A stretch of 64,000 nt of DNA from Buxus sempervirens (Eukaryota; Streptophyta; Magnoliopsida; Buxales; Buxaceae): assembly GCA_947561395.2 (NCBI GenBank), contig OX387191.1, positions 36,659,439-36,723,438 of the forward strand. Reading direction: 5' to 3'. The notes under the pieces were generated by a model. The model saw only the letters and a program-made list of their open reading frames with translations. It was not told the DNA's origin and did not search any database. Position numbers and translations under genes: made by a program. Shown here in pieces: positions 1 through 11,829 of this stretch (position 1 is its first letter; the number at the start of each line of letters is the position of its first letter).

Positions 1-1210
1 GCAAACAATTCCCAAACACCCTAAACTTGATGGTACATAGGTTAAAATTGAATAAAAACACTTCCAAAATTAAAAACTAGGTTGAAAAGCCAATTTCCAA
101 AAATCTAACAGACAGGTCGCTCAAGAGGCCAAAGGCGCTCAATCAGCCTTACAAAATAGGTTGTTTCAGGGGAGGTCGCTTGATAGGTCTCTTGAGCGAC
201 TGTTCTAGCGATAGATCAATCTGGGAAAAATTGCCCTCGGGTTTTGGAATAAATACATTAGGCGCTCGAGCGACTGCTCAGGTGGCTTGATACGTGAAAA
301 ATCCGTAACTTTGCGAAATTCCACAACTCAATATTCAATGCATAAAAACCATTCTAAATCATTCTAAAACACTTTATAAACATGCTAGAACAATTCCCAA
401 CAATTAAACCATCATAAATAGCAAAAACAACGCATCAAATCACCGATTAACCATGTATATCGTCTAAACACGAATTTGTATTTTATGCAAGCGTCATGGG
501 ACTACTTACTTGGTTTTGGAAACTAAAACCTTTCCTAAAAGCAACGTAAGATCACTCCTATGAACACCAACGATCTCAACATGCCTCGATCACTTCTGGG
601 TTAAGAAAACCATAACTTTAAGAACCCTACAACATGTCTAAACTTTCCAAAACAGAGCTTCTATCTTGGTTTGATCTTACTTGGGTTTTTGGTGCACGAA
701 AATTATCCTTCTTCCTTCTATAAGATGGCTCCAACTAGTGTTTGAGTACTAGGGTTTGATCTTTCGGAGAAGAAAGAAGTGTATAGGGAATAGGAGTAAT
801 GGGCGGCTGTTTGTTTTGAGTTGAACTTGAATAGCCTATTTGCCTGCATATTAGGTTATTTTAATAGTTTTAGTTCTTTTACCAATCTGCCCTCCTCTCT
901 AAAGCAATTAGAATCAAGCCATTAAACCTCAACATAACCTTGGGTCAACCCTCTCTCTTTGGGTTCGACCAACTCCCTTACTGTTTTAATTTTAATTAGC
1001 TCTTCACTATAATAGTATGAATAATTATAACTAAACTTTCCCCTAATTTAAGTTTAAAATCTCACCTTAGGTTAGCTTTCCGAGTTCTCCTCCGGTTCAC
1101 CTTGGAGTTCTTCAAGTTGAACCAAGTCCTCAACCACTGCATATTACTAATAACTCAGTTAGTTTATTTATTACGAATAATTATTTATTACTAAAATCTG
1201 GAATTTTACA
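1..1210 (-). mobile_element. Group C LTR, truncated by the window's left edge
   Basis: The sequence ends in AATTTTACA at 1210, the terminus shared by all group C LTRs here, and its body matches the LTR at 59665-62335. Both share short CGCTCGAGCG-type motifs (here about 110-290) and a minus-strand splice donor GTAAGTAGT near 500. Group C promoters (TATA) and donors all read on the minus strand, so the biological 5' end is at 1210 and the other end lies left of the window. No protein-coding region is seen. The likely TSD is CTTTC (1211-1215), but the partner copy is not visible. Confidence 0.65.
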
Positions 1211-1355
1211 CTTTCAACAACCATCGAACTAACCACTGTTGTTCATCAGAAAATAGGTGTGATTTGCGAAGATAGTCTCAGTATTTAATGGAGAAACCAC
1301 ACGATAAATCAATCGACAAAGGGTGTGCTACTTACTTGGAATCACGCAATCCACA
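1211..1355 (-). mobile_element. Left piece of a second group C LTR
   Basis: This short remnant lies between the LTR ending at 1210 and the group B solo LTR starting at 1356. It carries the group C leader-donor context (GTGCTACTTACTTGG, about 1326-1340, minus strand). The same LTR resumes at 22020 and ends at 22437. Its far end is off-window. Confidence 0.55.
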
Positions 1356-1780
1356 TGTTCCCGGGTTGCATAGCGAGGCACACGTGGCGTGCATACCTCC
1401 TAAAGGGTAAATCGGAAAATCGGAGTCACCACTGCCTGATGGGGTGCAGGCAAACATCTAGGTGCCTAAGTTTATCTATTAGGAGGTTTGCAGCTTGAGA
1501 TTCTGGCTAAGCTCTCGATTACGATCCGGGGAAGTCCGAAGACACCCCAGTCCGCCCCGTCGGGTGACGGGTCCCATGGGTCTCCTTGGTTCGAGTCAAC
1601 TCGATTTTGGTCTACTCACCCGATTTGTATTCCGATATGCAACACTTATGTTGAGTCTTGAGGGGACCACTTGTAGACACTCCAAATTGCACCTGAAAAG
1701 ATGAATAATTGGCCAATATCCTTAAAAGAGCTTTTTCTTTTGTATCCGACATCAAAATTCGAATAAAAGCATCATCTGGC

Positions 1781-1883
1781 GTATCTGACATTAATTGTCG
1801 GATACAAATTGATTTATTTGTATCCGGCACATAATGTCGGATACAAAGGAGTTTATTAGTATCCGACCAGAGTTGCCGGATAC
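1781..1883. promoter_or_regulatory. Cluster of three 25-bp palindromes upstream of the LTR TATA box
   Basis: Near-palindromes occupy 1781-1805, 1820-1844 and 1859-1883, each with arms of the type GTATCCGAC / GTCGGATAC around a 5-7 bp centre. A fourth, decayed unit lies at about 1742. The cluster is about 200 bp upstream of the TATA box at 2081. Confidence 0.7.
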
Positions 1884-3109
1884 TATTGTTTTGCTGCAGA
1901 AATTGGAAAATTCTGAGAGTCTTCATTTTTTTTACTGTTTTACCTATCTTTAAGAGTGGGAATTCCCGAAAATAGTGTTAGGGTTTAAGTTGGTGGATTC
2001 TAGACATAATTTTGTAGTTGGTGGATTCTAGACATAATTTTGTATCTAGCATTAGGGCACCCCTTACCTTAGCCTTTGCTTATAAATAGGAGGCCTCTCC
2101 TCAAGCAAATGGCCAAGAGTTGGAGATTGAAGAGCTCCAAGTGAAGAAGGGAAACTCTACCCCATTGCTTCCAGAACCCAGGTAAGCCCTAACCTTCTTT
2201 TAATTTTTTGTTCTTAAATTCTAGGGTTAGTTCTTCCTTCTACCTTTCTGTAGAATAATGGCCTGAATGTGTTTGAAACCCCACTCCCTACTCAAAGTAC
2301 CTCAAGACTATCTCTAGCAGTAAAACATGAAGAAAAGCTAGGGGAAATGAGAATGGGAATGGAACCTTAGTTATAGAACCCTCTTAATAGCCTACTATTG
2401 TGTGAAACCCCATTCCCTACTCAAAGTACCTCAAGATTATTTCTAGCCATAAAAGGTGAAGAGAGAACTAGGGGAAACGAGAATGGGAATGGAACCTTAG
2501 TGATTAGAACCCCCATCTGATTGATATGTTTTGAATGTTATATGTTGTGATGTGTTGATTAATTTAAAGAGATGATTTTACACATGCACACATTGCACTC
2601 GTTTTGTCGAAATAGGCTTATATTTTGGATCCATCGTATTTATTATGGTAGATCTGAAATGAATGGCCCCAAGCATTTCTTGGACATTTTTGAATGGTTT
2701 TCAAAAGAATACAAGCAATGTTTTCTTTGGATATAGAAGACCTCTCGGTCTAATCTCTCTGTTTTGGTCATTTTTGCTCCATTTTTGGGGTTTTGGTATA
2801 TTCTCTCCAATCAAAGAGAATGGTGAGCCAAATTCTTGCCCTATATCCTTTTGGAGGTTTTTCAATATTTTTCCAGATGATTTTCGTTTAGATCACACAG
2901 ATCACATACACTTGCCCACTGTTTTGACTTGATTTTGCTTAAAAGTCCCAAATCTGGACAGCACCTGTACCCTATCTTAGAACACCCATAACTTCATCAT
3001 CCGGATGAATTTTGGGGTGATTCTAAAGACATGTGAAAGGTGGGATTTTCTAGTTTATGTCTCTAAAAATTCATTAATTTTTATGGAGAGGATTTTTGAC
3101 ACCATTCGA

Positions 3110-3159
3110 TCAAAGTCGACAGGTCAGTTCAGGCCGGATTACTGAACCTGTCACTTTGA
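3110..3159. repeat. 50-bp inverted repeat in the predicted leader intron of the LTR
   Basis: The outer arms are TCAAAGT / ACTTTGA and the inner arms GACAGGT..AGTTCAG / CTGAAC..CTGTC. It lies downstream of the splice donor at 2182, which is the position of the second palindrome cluster in other LTRs of this window. Confidence 0.6.
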
Positions 3160-5301
3160 CTGAGCACCACTTGCTCGATTTAAGTTCGATTTAAGTGATT
3201 TTGATTTCTGTGTTTTCCTTTATGAGTATGCTTTCAAATTCAATTGGTTTCAAAAATTTTTGTTTTCATTTGTGTCTTGTGTGTCTGATTTACTCAGAAC
3301 TGTCCCATAGCACAATTCTGTGCTGATCTGTGATCCTCTGGGCATGTTCGTGAGGTCACACAAGTCACATCCAAATGAAATTTCGTGTGAGGCTTATTTC
3401 ATTTGAAAGATGGCACCATGTACTTCATTCTTGCAAATTTTCAAAGATTTATATAGAACCAATTTTCACAAATAGGTTTTCAAAGTTGCCCACTTGCCAC
3501 TTTTATCAATTTATAACAGTGAATTTCAAACAAGCATAACTCTTAGGATTTTAATCGGATCTACTTGAAAATTTTCCTGAATCTTTTATTTATCATACTA
3601 TTTCAAATGAATTTGGTTTGATTCAATTTGAATTTGATTTGAATGATCTATGGTCAAATGGCTCCATCTTTTACCGAGTTTTCCGAATTTGCCTCCACTT
3701 GCTTGTATTCAAGTTTTATTTTGATTTGCAATTAATGGTGATGTCCTAGAAGTGATACTTCCATAAAAGAAAGTCTAAGATTCATTGGACTTCTCATGTG
3801 GAGGGATCATACATGTGTTTAATCCTTTCCAAGTCTTTTTGATTATTTTAATTAGCAAGCTTTCTTTATTTTCAGCATGAACAACACTTGGCAACCACCT
3901 TGTGTGGGTGAATGGGGGTGCCTAACACCTTCCCCTATTCATAATCTAATCCCATTACCCATCTCTGGATTTTTATTTTAAAGTAGAATTAATTTTACTC
4001 TAGAATTTCCTTTTTGCTTATTTTGATGATTTTGGTGTCCATTCATACCTAAAAAGTATGGTGGCGACTCTCCCATTTTATGAATCCCGTGTGATGATAT
4101 GAAAGTCACGAGATTGATTTTTTCCATGTCTCACACCACCTGAGCGATGTGGGTCCCCTTTTATTTGATTTTATCTTCTTTATTTTAAGTGATGTGGGTC
4201 TGGTAGGGCGGGCCCTGTTGGAAAGCTCGCGGACTCCTTGGTGGACTGAGTTTAGCCCCATGTCCCCTTTATACGCGCGTTAGAAACGCCGCACGGGAAA
4301 ATTTGGAGTCGCCACCGCCTGATGGGGTGCAGGCGGACACCTGGGTGCCTAATCTTGTCTCTTGGGCTGGTCTGCGGCTTGAGATTCTGAGAAAGGTCTC
4401 GGTTGTGGTCTGGGGAAGTCTGTGGACACCCCAGACCACCCCGTCGGATGACGGGTCCCGTGGGTTCCCTGGTTTGAGTCAACTCACTTTTGGTTCTCAC
4501 CCGATTCCTAATCCAACATGCCATTGGGTTAAGTCTGGTGGGACCACCTGAGTGATGTGGGTCCCTTTAATTGATTTTATCTTGCTTATTCAAGTGATCT
4601 GAGCTTGATCGGGTGGGCCCCGTTGGAAGGCCCACAGTGTCCTTGGTGGGCTTAGTCAAGCCCATGTCCCCTTGGTGGGCCTCTGTCTAGTCTTAGGAGG
4701 CCCTTTGGGCTTAAGTTAAATGAATTGATTTTAATTATCTATTCAAGTTGGGGTTTAAGTGATTTTCATGCAAAAGGTGGGTTGGCATTGGTGTGCGGGC
4801 CCCTGGTTGGGCCCCCATGTTGGTTGCCAAAAATGTTTTAGCTTATCTTTATTTATCTTTGCAAAAGTGCACTTGACATTGGGCTTGGGGCCCGTGGTCC
4901 AGTTTTGGGCTTGAAAGCCCAAATTCCTTGAGGCTTAGGGTTTGCACCCTTACTCAGTTCGGTTAATGGGCTTGGAGGGCCCGATAGGCCTTAGCCCTTG
5001 GTCTCGGCCAAACCATGCTATTTATCACACATTACACAAAACAAGTTCGGGTGGGCCGCATTGGGTTTGGCCTGCCCGGTCGGATTAGTTAATTTGTTTA
5101 GCTTACTTAGTTGCATGCTTAGAGTTTGTTGGGCTCGGTGGGCCCCGTTGGAAGGCCCAATAATGTTCCGAATTGGACCGGTGGTCCAGGTCCCATGTTG
5201 GGTTTCCGGTGGTTTTATTGTAAATATCAAGAGAAATGCAACTAGATCAAAAAAAGAACAAAATTGGAACTTCTGCCATGTAGCCGACACACAAACTTAA
5301 T

Positions 5302-5366
5302 GTAGCCAACCATGATGGTCGGCTACACATGGATTTGGGGTGATCCGACCTGAGTTGTCGGATCAC
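5302..5366. repeat. Two palindromes in the leader-intron part of LTR R2
   Basis: 5302-5326 has arms GTAGCCAACC / GGTCGGCTAC. 5340-5366 has arms GTGATCCGAC / GTCGGATCAC. The arm sequence differs from the cluster at 10086-10330 of the same LTR, but length and symmetry are kept. Confidence 0.7.
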
Positions 5367-6354
5367 CCTAAACATACAATTTTTTGGGTTTTGCCACTGG
5401 GGTGGCTTTTGCAGGATTCCTAGGAGTCTTTTACAAGTCATGTGGGCCCCTAGGAGGGCCCACATTGGTTCAGGTTTGGGGTGCACCCCCTCTCGGCTTC
5501 CCTTGGGGTTTCCTAGCAATGGCAAAGAGACAAGCAAGAGTGCATGGGGGCTGCTGCTCCCCTCCTTTCCTTTCAGTGGTCCCAATGGCAGAATGGGATC
5601 TTGGCACCCCTAAATTCCATGCCTCCATGCTATCACTCAGCAAGCAATTAAAACCAAATAGTCATGCATCCCAAACAATCAAGTAAGGGCCAACTAATCT
5701 TCTGTAAGAAAGAGAGAACAGCAGCTAATAAAAGAAATTCACCTGGATTTTAAGCATGTAATGGTAGTGTGTAACGCCCCGGATCCGTGTTGTTCATTAA
5801 AGATATAACACGTCTCACGGAGGTTAGGCAAGGATCGTTAATCAATTTATGATCGCTGGATAATCATACATCTAAAACCTGACAGAGTGCACATTTCCAT
5901 TTATGCAAAATTGTAACATTTAAACTGAACTGGAATCATATGGTTCATCCCCAATTTACTTTAATACATCTCAATTAATTCAAAGTTCTCAAATTCATAA
6001 CAGATAACCTACAAGTCTAAGGAAGGTAATAGTAGTCTTCCTCCCTATATGCCTCAGCAGGATCTACCCCAGTAATCGCCTCACCACGAGTATCTGAAAA
6101 AAACAGAACAACAACAAAGTGAGATACGAATATCTCAGCGAGTAGCACATGCATGCAGAAATAGTTGATCACATTTTAAAACTATGCATCGACAACACTA
6201 CAATACGTTTAAACAACCAACATCAATTTCCCAAGTTCAAATCAAACAAATCACATCTCAGTTAAGTACAATAACACATCGATTGGTCAATGTCATGACT
6301 ATCGTTTAGTTGATAAATTAAACATGCCAAGTAGACACTCCACACCTCCATGTA

Positions 6355-6485
6355 CATAGTTCCGGCCTACTCAGGGTTTCGGATACTCTGAAATGACGGC
6401 CTTCTCAGGGTTTCGTCATCCAATGCAGGCCTACTCCCTGGGTTTCTGCATTGACAACCAGGCCTACTCAGGGTTTCTGGCTGCT
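6355..6485. repeat. Four-unit repeat of about 35 bp (GGCCTACTCAGGGTTTCGG core)
   Basis: Four imperfect copies of a GGCCTACTCAGGGTTTC-type unit. The same array occurs in the group C LTRs at about 14790-14910, 15950-16070 and 42890-43010, so it is a constant part of this LTR group. Confidence 0.75.
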
Positions 6486-7094
6486 CTACACCGGTCGTGG
6501 CAACACACAAGGCCATGCAATTCCAACAACCAACAATAACATCACATTACTAAGCTTAAACATCTGGATCCAGGACAAGCTAGACCAAAACAGTAAAACA
6601 TCGTATAATCTCAATACCAATGTCAAAGAAAAACCATTCATTTCATATCATGTAAAACTCATCACAATTTGTCACCTGTCCCTCTGGACCAAGCAGTACC
6701 TCAAGTACATTCAGTATTTTCTCATTTCCGTAACACAATTCATATGGAAGTAAAACTCAATTCATTCATAGCAAGGAAATCTTTACAATACATTTAAAGT
6801 TTCCAAACCAGTGAAACCAGAATAGAATAACTCCTCAATCAAAACAGTGTATAAAACAGAGGAAGTGAAATTAGTGACTCTTAGTGGTTTGGTATCCGGC
6901 ATAATATTCATGAATAACCTAAACTCAACTTGAAAGCTTTTTAAGAAATTCACTCAATTTTCCTCTAATAGTTTCCTAGGCAAAATAGATTCCCAGGGTT
7001 CCTAAACAAGTGAATAGTGAAGTGGTTTAATCCTCAGGTAACCCAAATACCCTTAGTTAATTCAAATCTCCAATTTAATAAGCAAAATAGGTCT

Positions 7095-7365
7095 GCCGCT
7101 CACTTACTGAGGTGGGCGCGAGGTGAGCGCCGGTCGGCGGTGAAGAAAAAGGGTAAAATCGACCTGCCGCTCACCCGACGCTAGGTGAGCGTGAGCTGAG
7201 CGCGAGATGGGCGTGAGGTGGGCGCGAGATTCGCGCGAGATGGGCGCATAGTTTTCCGCTGAGCGCGAGCTGAGCGGCAGCCGAGCGCGAGCTCGGTGGT
7301 GGGTCGTTTTTTAACGGGGCGCCTACCTCTGAGGTGAGCGCCGGTGAGCGCGAGGTGAGCGGATA
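7095..7365. repeat. GC-rich array of GAGCGCGAG / GGGCGCGAG motifs
   Basis: A run of short degenerate repeats such as GAGCGCGAGCTGAGCG. Homologous arrays occur at 16690-16930 and 46790-47035. The strand composition contrasts sharply with the AT-rich flanks. It lies downstream of the LTR's leader donor on the minus strand. Confidence 0.7.
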
Positions 7366-10085
7366 CCCCCTGTGATTTTCATTTCTCTGTTATTTCGAGA
7401 TCTACATGACTGGCCGGTTTGTGAACCTCTGTAATTGTTCTACTACACTCCTAATACTCCCAGAAGACTTCCCAACCATATTTGGAATTAATCTAAACAC
7501 TTTTATTTTCAAATATAAAATTAAATCCGGAGACTCTGTTCATGTAATTTCCCGAAAACCAGAAAAACCAGAAAACTCATACTATCACTTTATATATAAC
7601 CCATGCATCAGAATAATCTCGAGAGAAACATAAAACACAAAACCCCAGTTGTAAATCAGTGCTACTCACCTGAGTGCGCTTATTACCGAATGGTAAAACC
7701 CAGGCCGATCTCTACTCCGGCCATGCACGCGAAGGAAAATCTCTCCAAACCAAACTTCTCGAGCAGCGAGAGTTAACCCACTGAACTTCAACTCCAAACT
7801 CCTTCTTTCAGCACTTGCGATTTCTGGTTCTTCACGAACAAAAACCCTAGTCGCCACTCCAGCCGAAATCGCTAGTTCTCCTGATGTCCAGACTTAACGA
7901 AAATGTTTCCGAAATTATGCTAAGCGTATTCTCATAAACCCGAACCCTACTTTCCATTTTAGTACACTTACTTGATACATACGCCGCTCGAATACTCTCC
8001 CACTTCTTTGATCCTATGCATGCTCGCCCACCGGAGATACTACATGTTCCGCATCCATTTACGTTAATAATCACATAACTATACTTTAATAGTAACAATG
8101 ATAATACTACGATTTTTCGGAAAAATGGCTATATAACGCCTGTACATACGAGTATGGGCTAAGCCCTCAAACCACAAAATAACCTGATAAACACAGTTTA
8201 TACATCAGAATAAATAACTAAATAAATAAATAAATAACTCACAAAATTCAGGGTCTTACATAGTGGGAAATACATAGAATTTGCGGGGGATTGGGTTACC
8301 TTCATGGTGGTGCTAAGGGGCTAAGTTGGGGGGTTTTAATAGTGAGTTTGTCTGCTGGGAACAGCAGCTGCAAAGGAGAGATGGGAACCTGTCCTAGGGA
8401 AACCTATGGTTGGAAAACCTGCTGGGAACAGTAGTAGCACCAAGGCCTACTGCTGTCCCCAGCAGCAACCTAAATAGGTTGATATAAAGGGGGGTTGTGG
8501 GGTGAAGGAAGCATGTGATGGGTCACATATGCATGCAGGTACCCAGGTCAATTAAACCACCAAACAAGCCACACATATGCCAATAAAAGCAACTAAAGGA
8601 ACCTGCTGCAGGTGCTCAGGGCAGCAGCCAAAAGGAAGGTTTTAAGCATGCTTTCAAGGCTGGAAATGATGGGCAATGGGGTGGGGTAGCATGGCAACAG
8701 GACCCCTTGTTCATGATTCACAAATTAAAGCATGGTATACTACTCAACTCCAATGGGGCAGGGAAAGGGTTGCTGCTGCTGCTGTCAGCAGCAGCTCTAA
8801 AGACCTTGCATGCTCACTAATTCAACATACAAAAAACAGTGAGGAAATGACATGCTATATACTTTTGAAAAGCAGACAAAACCTGCTATGCATAAGGGGA
8901 CAGCAGCTATTAAGTGGAGCCCTAATGAGGCTTAACACGTTGCTAGGGAAGGAGAGTGCTGGTGCTGCCTCCAGCAGCAGCTCACATGAACCACGACAAG
9001 GGATTAGGGGGGTGGTGGGGGGCATGCTTGCATACATATACCCGAAAAAAAAACAGTAGGTAACTAAGACAAAGTCAGTGCACATAATCAGTAGTATGCA
9101 TGGCTCAGTAAAAAAAATACAGCAGTTGTGCATGGGGGAGGGGGTTGGGTGTGCAATCCGGTGAGCAACTTGCCGGATCAGCTGCTGTCCAAAGGGTTTT
9201 CATGCATGCTAAAACCAGCAACTGAAAAGGGGGAAGGGGGTCATACATGTTGGCACACAATAATAAACAAAACAAAGAGAAAAAGGCACTAATAAACTGA
9301 GGTTGCATGCATGAAAGAAAACAAGAAAATGAGTGGACCTACACCTTAAAAACTGCAGCCTAAAAAAAAAGACAGACTTACACCTAAGAACAGCAAACCA
9401 AGGAAATTTTCACAGCAGCAAAAAGACACCCAGGAAAAGCTATAAAAGATGAGGGAAGAGAGAAAGAAAGAGAGAGATCAAGAAGGGAAGTGGGGGGTTA
9501 CTTTGGGGGTACATGAGATGGAGACTTAGAGGGAACATGCTCCTCTTATAAGTGCTTATAAGAGGAGCAGCTTATAAGCACCACAAATGTATGAAAAGTG
9601 AGCTCTCATACTCCCAAGGAACCCTACGTGGACCTCTTACCTTTGGTGGTCATTATGCCATGAAGAAGATAGTAAATGAATGGTTAAACTACCATGGAAG
9701 TGCTCATGCCAAGAAAGAAGAATAGAGAAGGAAAAAATAGTAGAAAAAACTAATTTTAATGTATGTTGAATACAATGGGATGAGGAACCTTACCTGGAGG
9801 TTCTTGGCTCTTTTGTGGAGGTGTATGGCCTCCTTGAAGCAAAAACACCAGCAGTGAGCTTCTTCTCCAGCAGCCACAGCAAATGGCTCCTTGGGCTTTT
9901 GGTAGAAGATTGAAGGAGAAGAAGAGAAGAGAGAGTGAGGAGGCATGGTGGGGTGTTTGGGGGGCTAGGGAGGCAAGGGCAGCTGAGAAGAGAGGCCTTT
10001 GAGTGAAGGAAGGAGGTGGAGAAATGAGCAAAGCCAGCAACCCATGGCCATGGGGTTTCTGGCCCCTTAAATAGGAAATCTTAAT

Positions 10086-10330
10086 GTATCCGACCATATA
10101 GGTCGGATACACTTAGGATATAGTGTATCCAACCTATATGGTCGGATACACTAAGGCCCACTTGTATTCGACATAAAATGTCAAATACAAAAGCAATAAT
10201 TTCGAAATTTTAATGTCGCCGCGAATTTTTTGGGGAATCGACGCGAATCTCGCTAGAAAATCTTTTGTATCCGGCAATATGTATCGGATATGAAGAGAAA
10301 AGTGTGTATCCGACATTAAATGTCGGATAC
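10086..10330. promoter_or_regulatory. Cluster of 25-bp palindromes upstream (minus strand) of the R2 promoter
   Basis: Four units lie at 10086-10110, 10125-10149, 10164-10188 and 10306-10330, with a decayed fifth near 10266. The arms are GTATCCGACC / GGTCGGATAC and variants. A minus-strand TATA-like TATTTAAGG follows at about 10068. Confidence 0.7.
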
Positions 10331-10784
10331 AAATCGGATATTTATAGATTTAGTCCCTAGATATTCCCAGATTCATCCAATACACTTGGATATTCGTAGA
10401 TTTGGTCCCTGCGAATTTTTGATTTGATCCCTAAGATATTTAACATGTTTGGATATTTAAAGATTGCCCCGCAGAGATATTTTCTTGCGCCACTTGCCAC
10501 ATGTGCAGCTTTCTGGGTTTTGCCACTCGGAAACTTCGACAGCCCATATCTTCCTTATCCGGACTCCGATTTGGGCAAACTCAGTTGTGTTAGAACCGTA
10601 TTGGAGCCCTCTATCCAATGACATAGGGCTAAGCACCTGGCTCAGGGTTTAGCAAAAAGTCAACTTTCGGCTCCCCCTCGAGTTTGACCGGCCTGCAGAT
10701 CCTTCATCCGGACTCCAATTCCAGCAAACTCAGTTGCGTTGGAACCGTGTCGGGATTCTCTATCCATTGACATAAAGCAAGGTG

Positions 10785-10980
10785 GTCAATTTTCACTTGA
10801 TAAAAAGTCAACTTTTGACCCCTCAGGGTTCGACTTTTTGTCCAGGGTTTGACTTTTTGTCCAGGGTAAGCACCTCATTTTTGCACTCCCAGAAGAGCCG
10901 GAAATGCAAACCCTGGACAAAAAGTCAAACCCTGAGGGGTCAAAAGTTGAATTTTTGATCAAGTGAAAATTGACCACCTT
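10785..10980. repeat. Large inverted repeat at the head-to-head junction of two LTRs
   Basis: The end of reversed LTR R2 is the inverted copy of the start of forward LTR F1. GACTTTTTGTCCAGGG (10851-10866) faces CCCTGGACAAAAAGTC (10911-10926) across a 44-bp loop, and the arms continue about 70 bp outward with mismatches. The left arm carries an extra 19-bp direct duplication (10832-10847 repeated at 10851-10866). Short frames here are artefacts of the palindrome. Confidence 0.85.
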
Positions 10981-10989
10981 GATTTATCT

Positions 10990-11520
10990 CAATGGATAGA
11001 GAATCCCGACACGGTTCCAACGCAACTGAGTTTGCTGGAATCGGAGTCCGGATAAGGGTTCTGCGGGCAGTCAAACTTGAGTGGAGCCAAAAGTTGACTT
11101 TCTGCTAAAATCCAATCCAGGTGCTTACCTCTATATCATTGGATAGAGAATCCCGACATAGTTCCAACGCAACTGAGTTTGCAGGAATCGGAGTCCGAAT
11201 GAGGGTTCTGCGGGCGGTCAAACTTGAGCGGAGCCAAAAGTTGACTTTATGCTAAAATCCGATCCAAATGCCTACCCCTATGTCATTAGATGGAGAATCC
11301 CGACATGGTTCCAACGCAACTGAGTTTGCAGGAATCGGAGTCCGGATGAGGGTTCTGCGGGCGGTGAAACTTGAGGGGAGCCAAAAATTGACTTTCTGCT
11401 AAAATCTGATCCAGAGGCCTACCCCTAGGTCATGGGATAGATGGATCCGATACAATTCTAACACAACTAAGTTTGCCCAGATCGGAGTCCGGATGGAGAA
11501 AATGTGAGCTATCGAAGTTT
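10990..11520 (+). repeat. Four tandem units of about 140 bp in LTR F1
   Basis: Each unit contains CAACGCAACTGAGTTTGC followed by GGAATCGGAGTCCGGAT. Two to three such units occur in other group B and A LTRs (10500-10760 and 21520-21880 reversed; 38280-38650; 43270-43660), placing them in the promoter-distal U3. Confidence 0.75.
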
Positions 11521-11784
11521 CCGAGCAGCAAAAACCGGCAAACTGCTCACGTGGCAAAAGGCTGCACACGTGGCGAGTTGCGCAGGAAAATATCTCGAGG
11601 ATCAAATCCGTAAATATCCAAATGTACGAAATATCTCGGGGACTAAATCTGTAAAAATCCTGGAATATCGGATTAAACCAAAAATAACCAGGGACTAAAT
11701 CTGAAAAATTCAGATTTTCCAACCGACGAGCGGGCGCATTAAATGTTTTGTCATCATATTGCCGCTCGCGTGGACGTGGCAAGC

Positions 11785-11829
11785 GGGTATGCGCTAAGCT
11801 TGCGCTCAGCGCAAGCTTAGCAGATACCC
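11785..11829. promoter_or_regulatory. Perfect 13-bp-arm palindrome upstream of the F1 TATA region
   Basis: The arms GCTAAGCTTGCGC / GCGCAAGCTTAGC (11793-11821) have a 3-nt loop, with outer arms GGGTAT / ATACCC at 11785-11790 and 11824-11829. It lies about 25 bp upstream of the TATA-like sequence. Confidence 0.75.

Larger units (their letters stand above)
1672..4135 (+). mobile_element. Group A solo LTR (2.46 kb)
   Basis: It starts TGTAGACACTCC and ends ATGTCTCACA, flanked by CCACT (1667-1671) and CCACC (4136-4140), a TSD with one mismatch. It is a divergent relative of the LTRs of the complete element at 26116-54846: same termini, TATA box TATAAATA at 2081-2088, leader splice donor CAG/GTAAGC at 2181-2182, a duplicated roughly 110-bp block at 2277-2520, and TGGCGACTC near its 3' end (4062-4070). 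The only frames are short and unsupported. It is a solo LTR, since no internal region is present. Confidence 0.85.
5770..8260 (-). mobile_element. Group C solo LTR (2.49 kb)
   Basis: The plus strand begins TGTAACGCCCC and ends GGGTCTTACA, flanked by a perfect TSD TAGTG (5765-5769, 8261-8265). Orientation is taken as minus from the splice-donor match CTCAG/GTGAGTAGCAC near 7668 (minus strand), which recurs at the same place in other group C LTRs. There is no internal region. It interrupts the reversed group B LTR R2. Confidence 0.88.
4270..10864 (-). mobile_element. Group B LTR (R2), reversed, lacking its last 46 bp
   Basis: The left end (TATACGCGCG, probably a decayed TG terminus) is followed by the reverse of the group B 3' region, including GAGTCGCCA at 4306-4314. 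The right end stops 46 bp short of the canonical TGTAAGCACC terminus, where it meets the forward LTR at 10865. It is interrupted by the solo LTR at 5770-8260, so its own length is about 4.1 kb. A minus-strand leader donor (CCAG/GTAAGG) lies near 9795. No clean TSD is found: the flanks are CCCTT on the left and TTGGG after the partner LTR. Confidence 0.7.

Noticed and set aside
7666..8098. Two minus-strand frames with exon-like composition
   Set aside because: They lie in the leader of a solo group C LTR, ending near the conserved splice donor. They are not conserved as proteins in the sister LTRs at 17215-17500 and 47318-47647.
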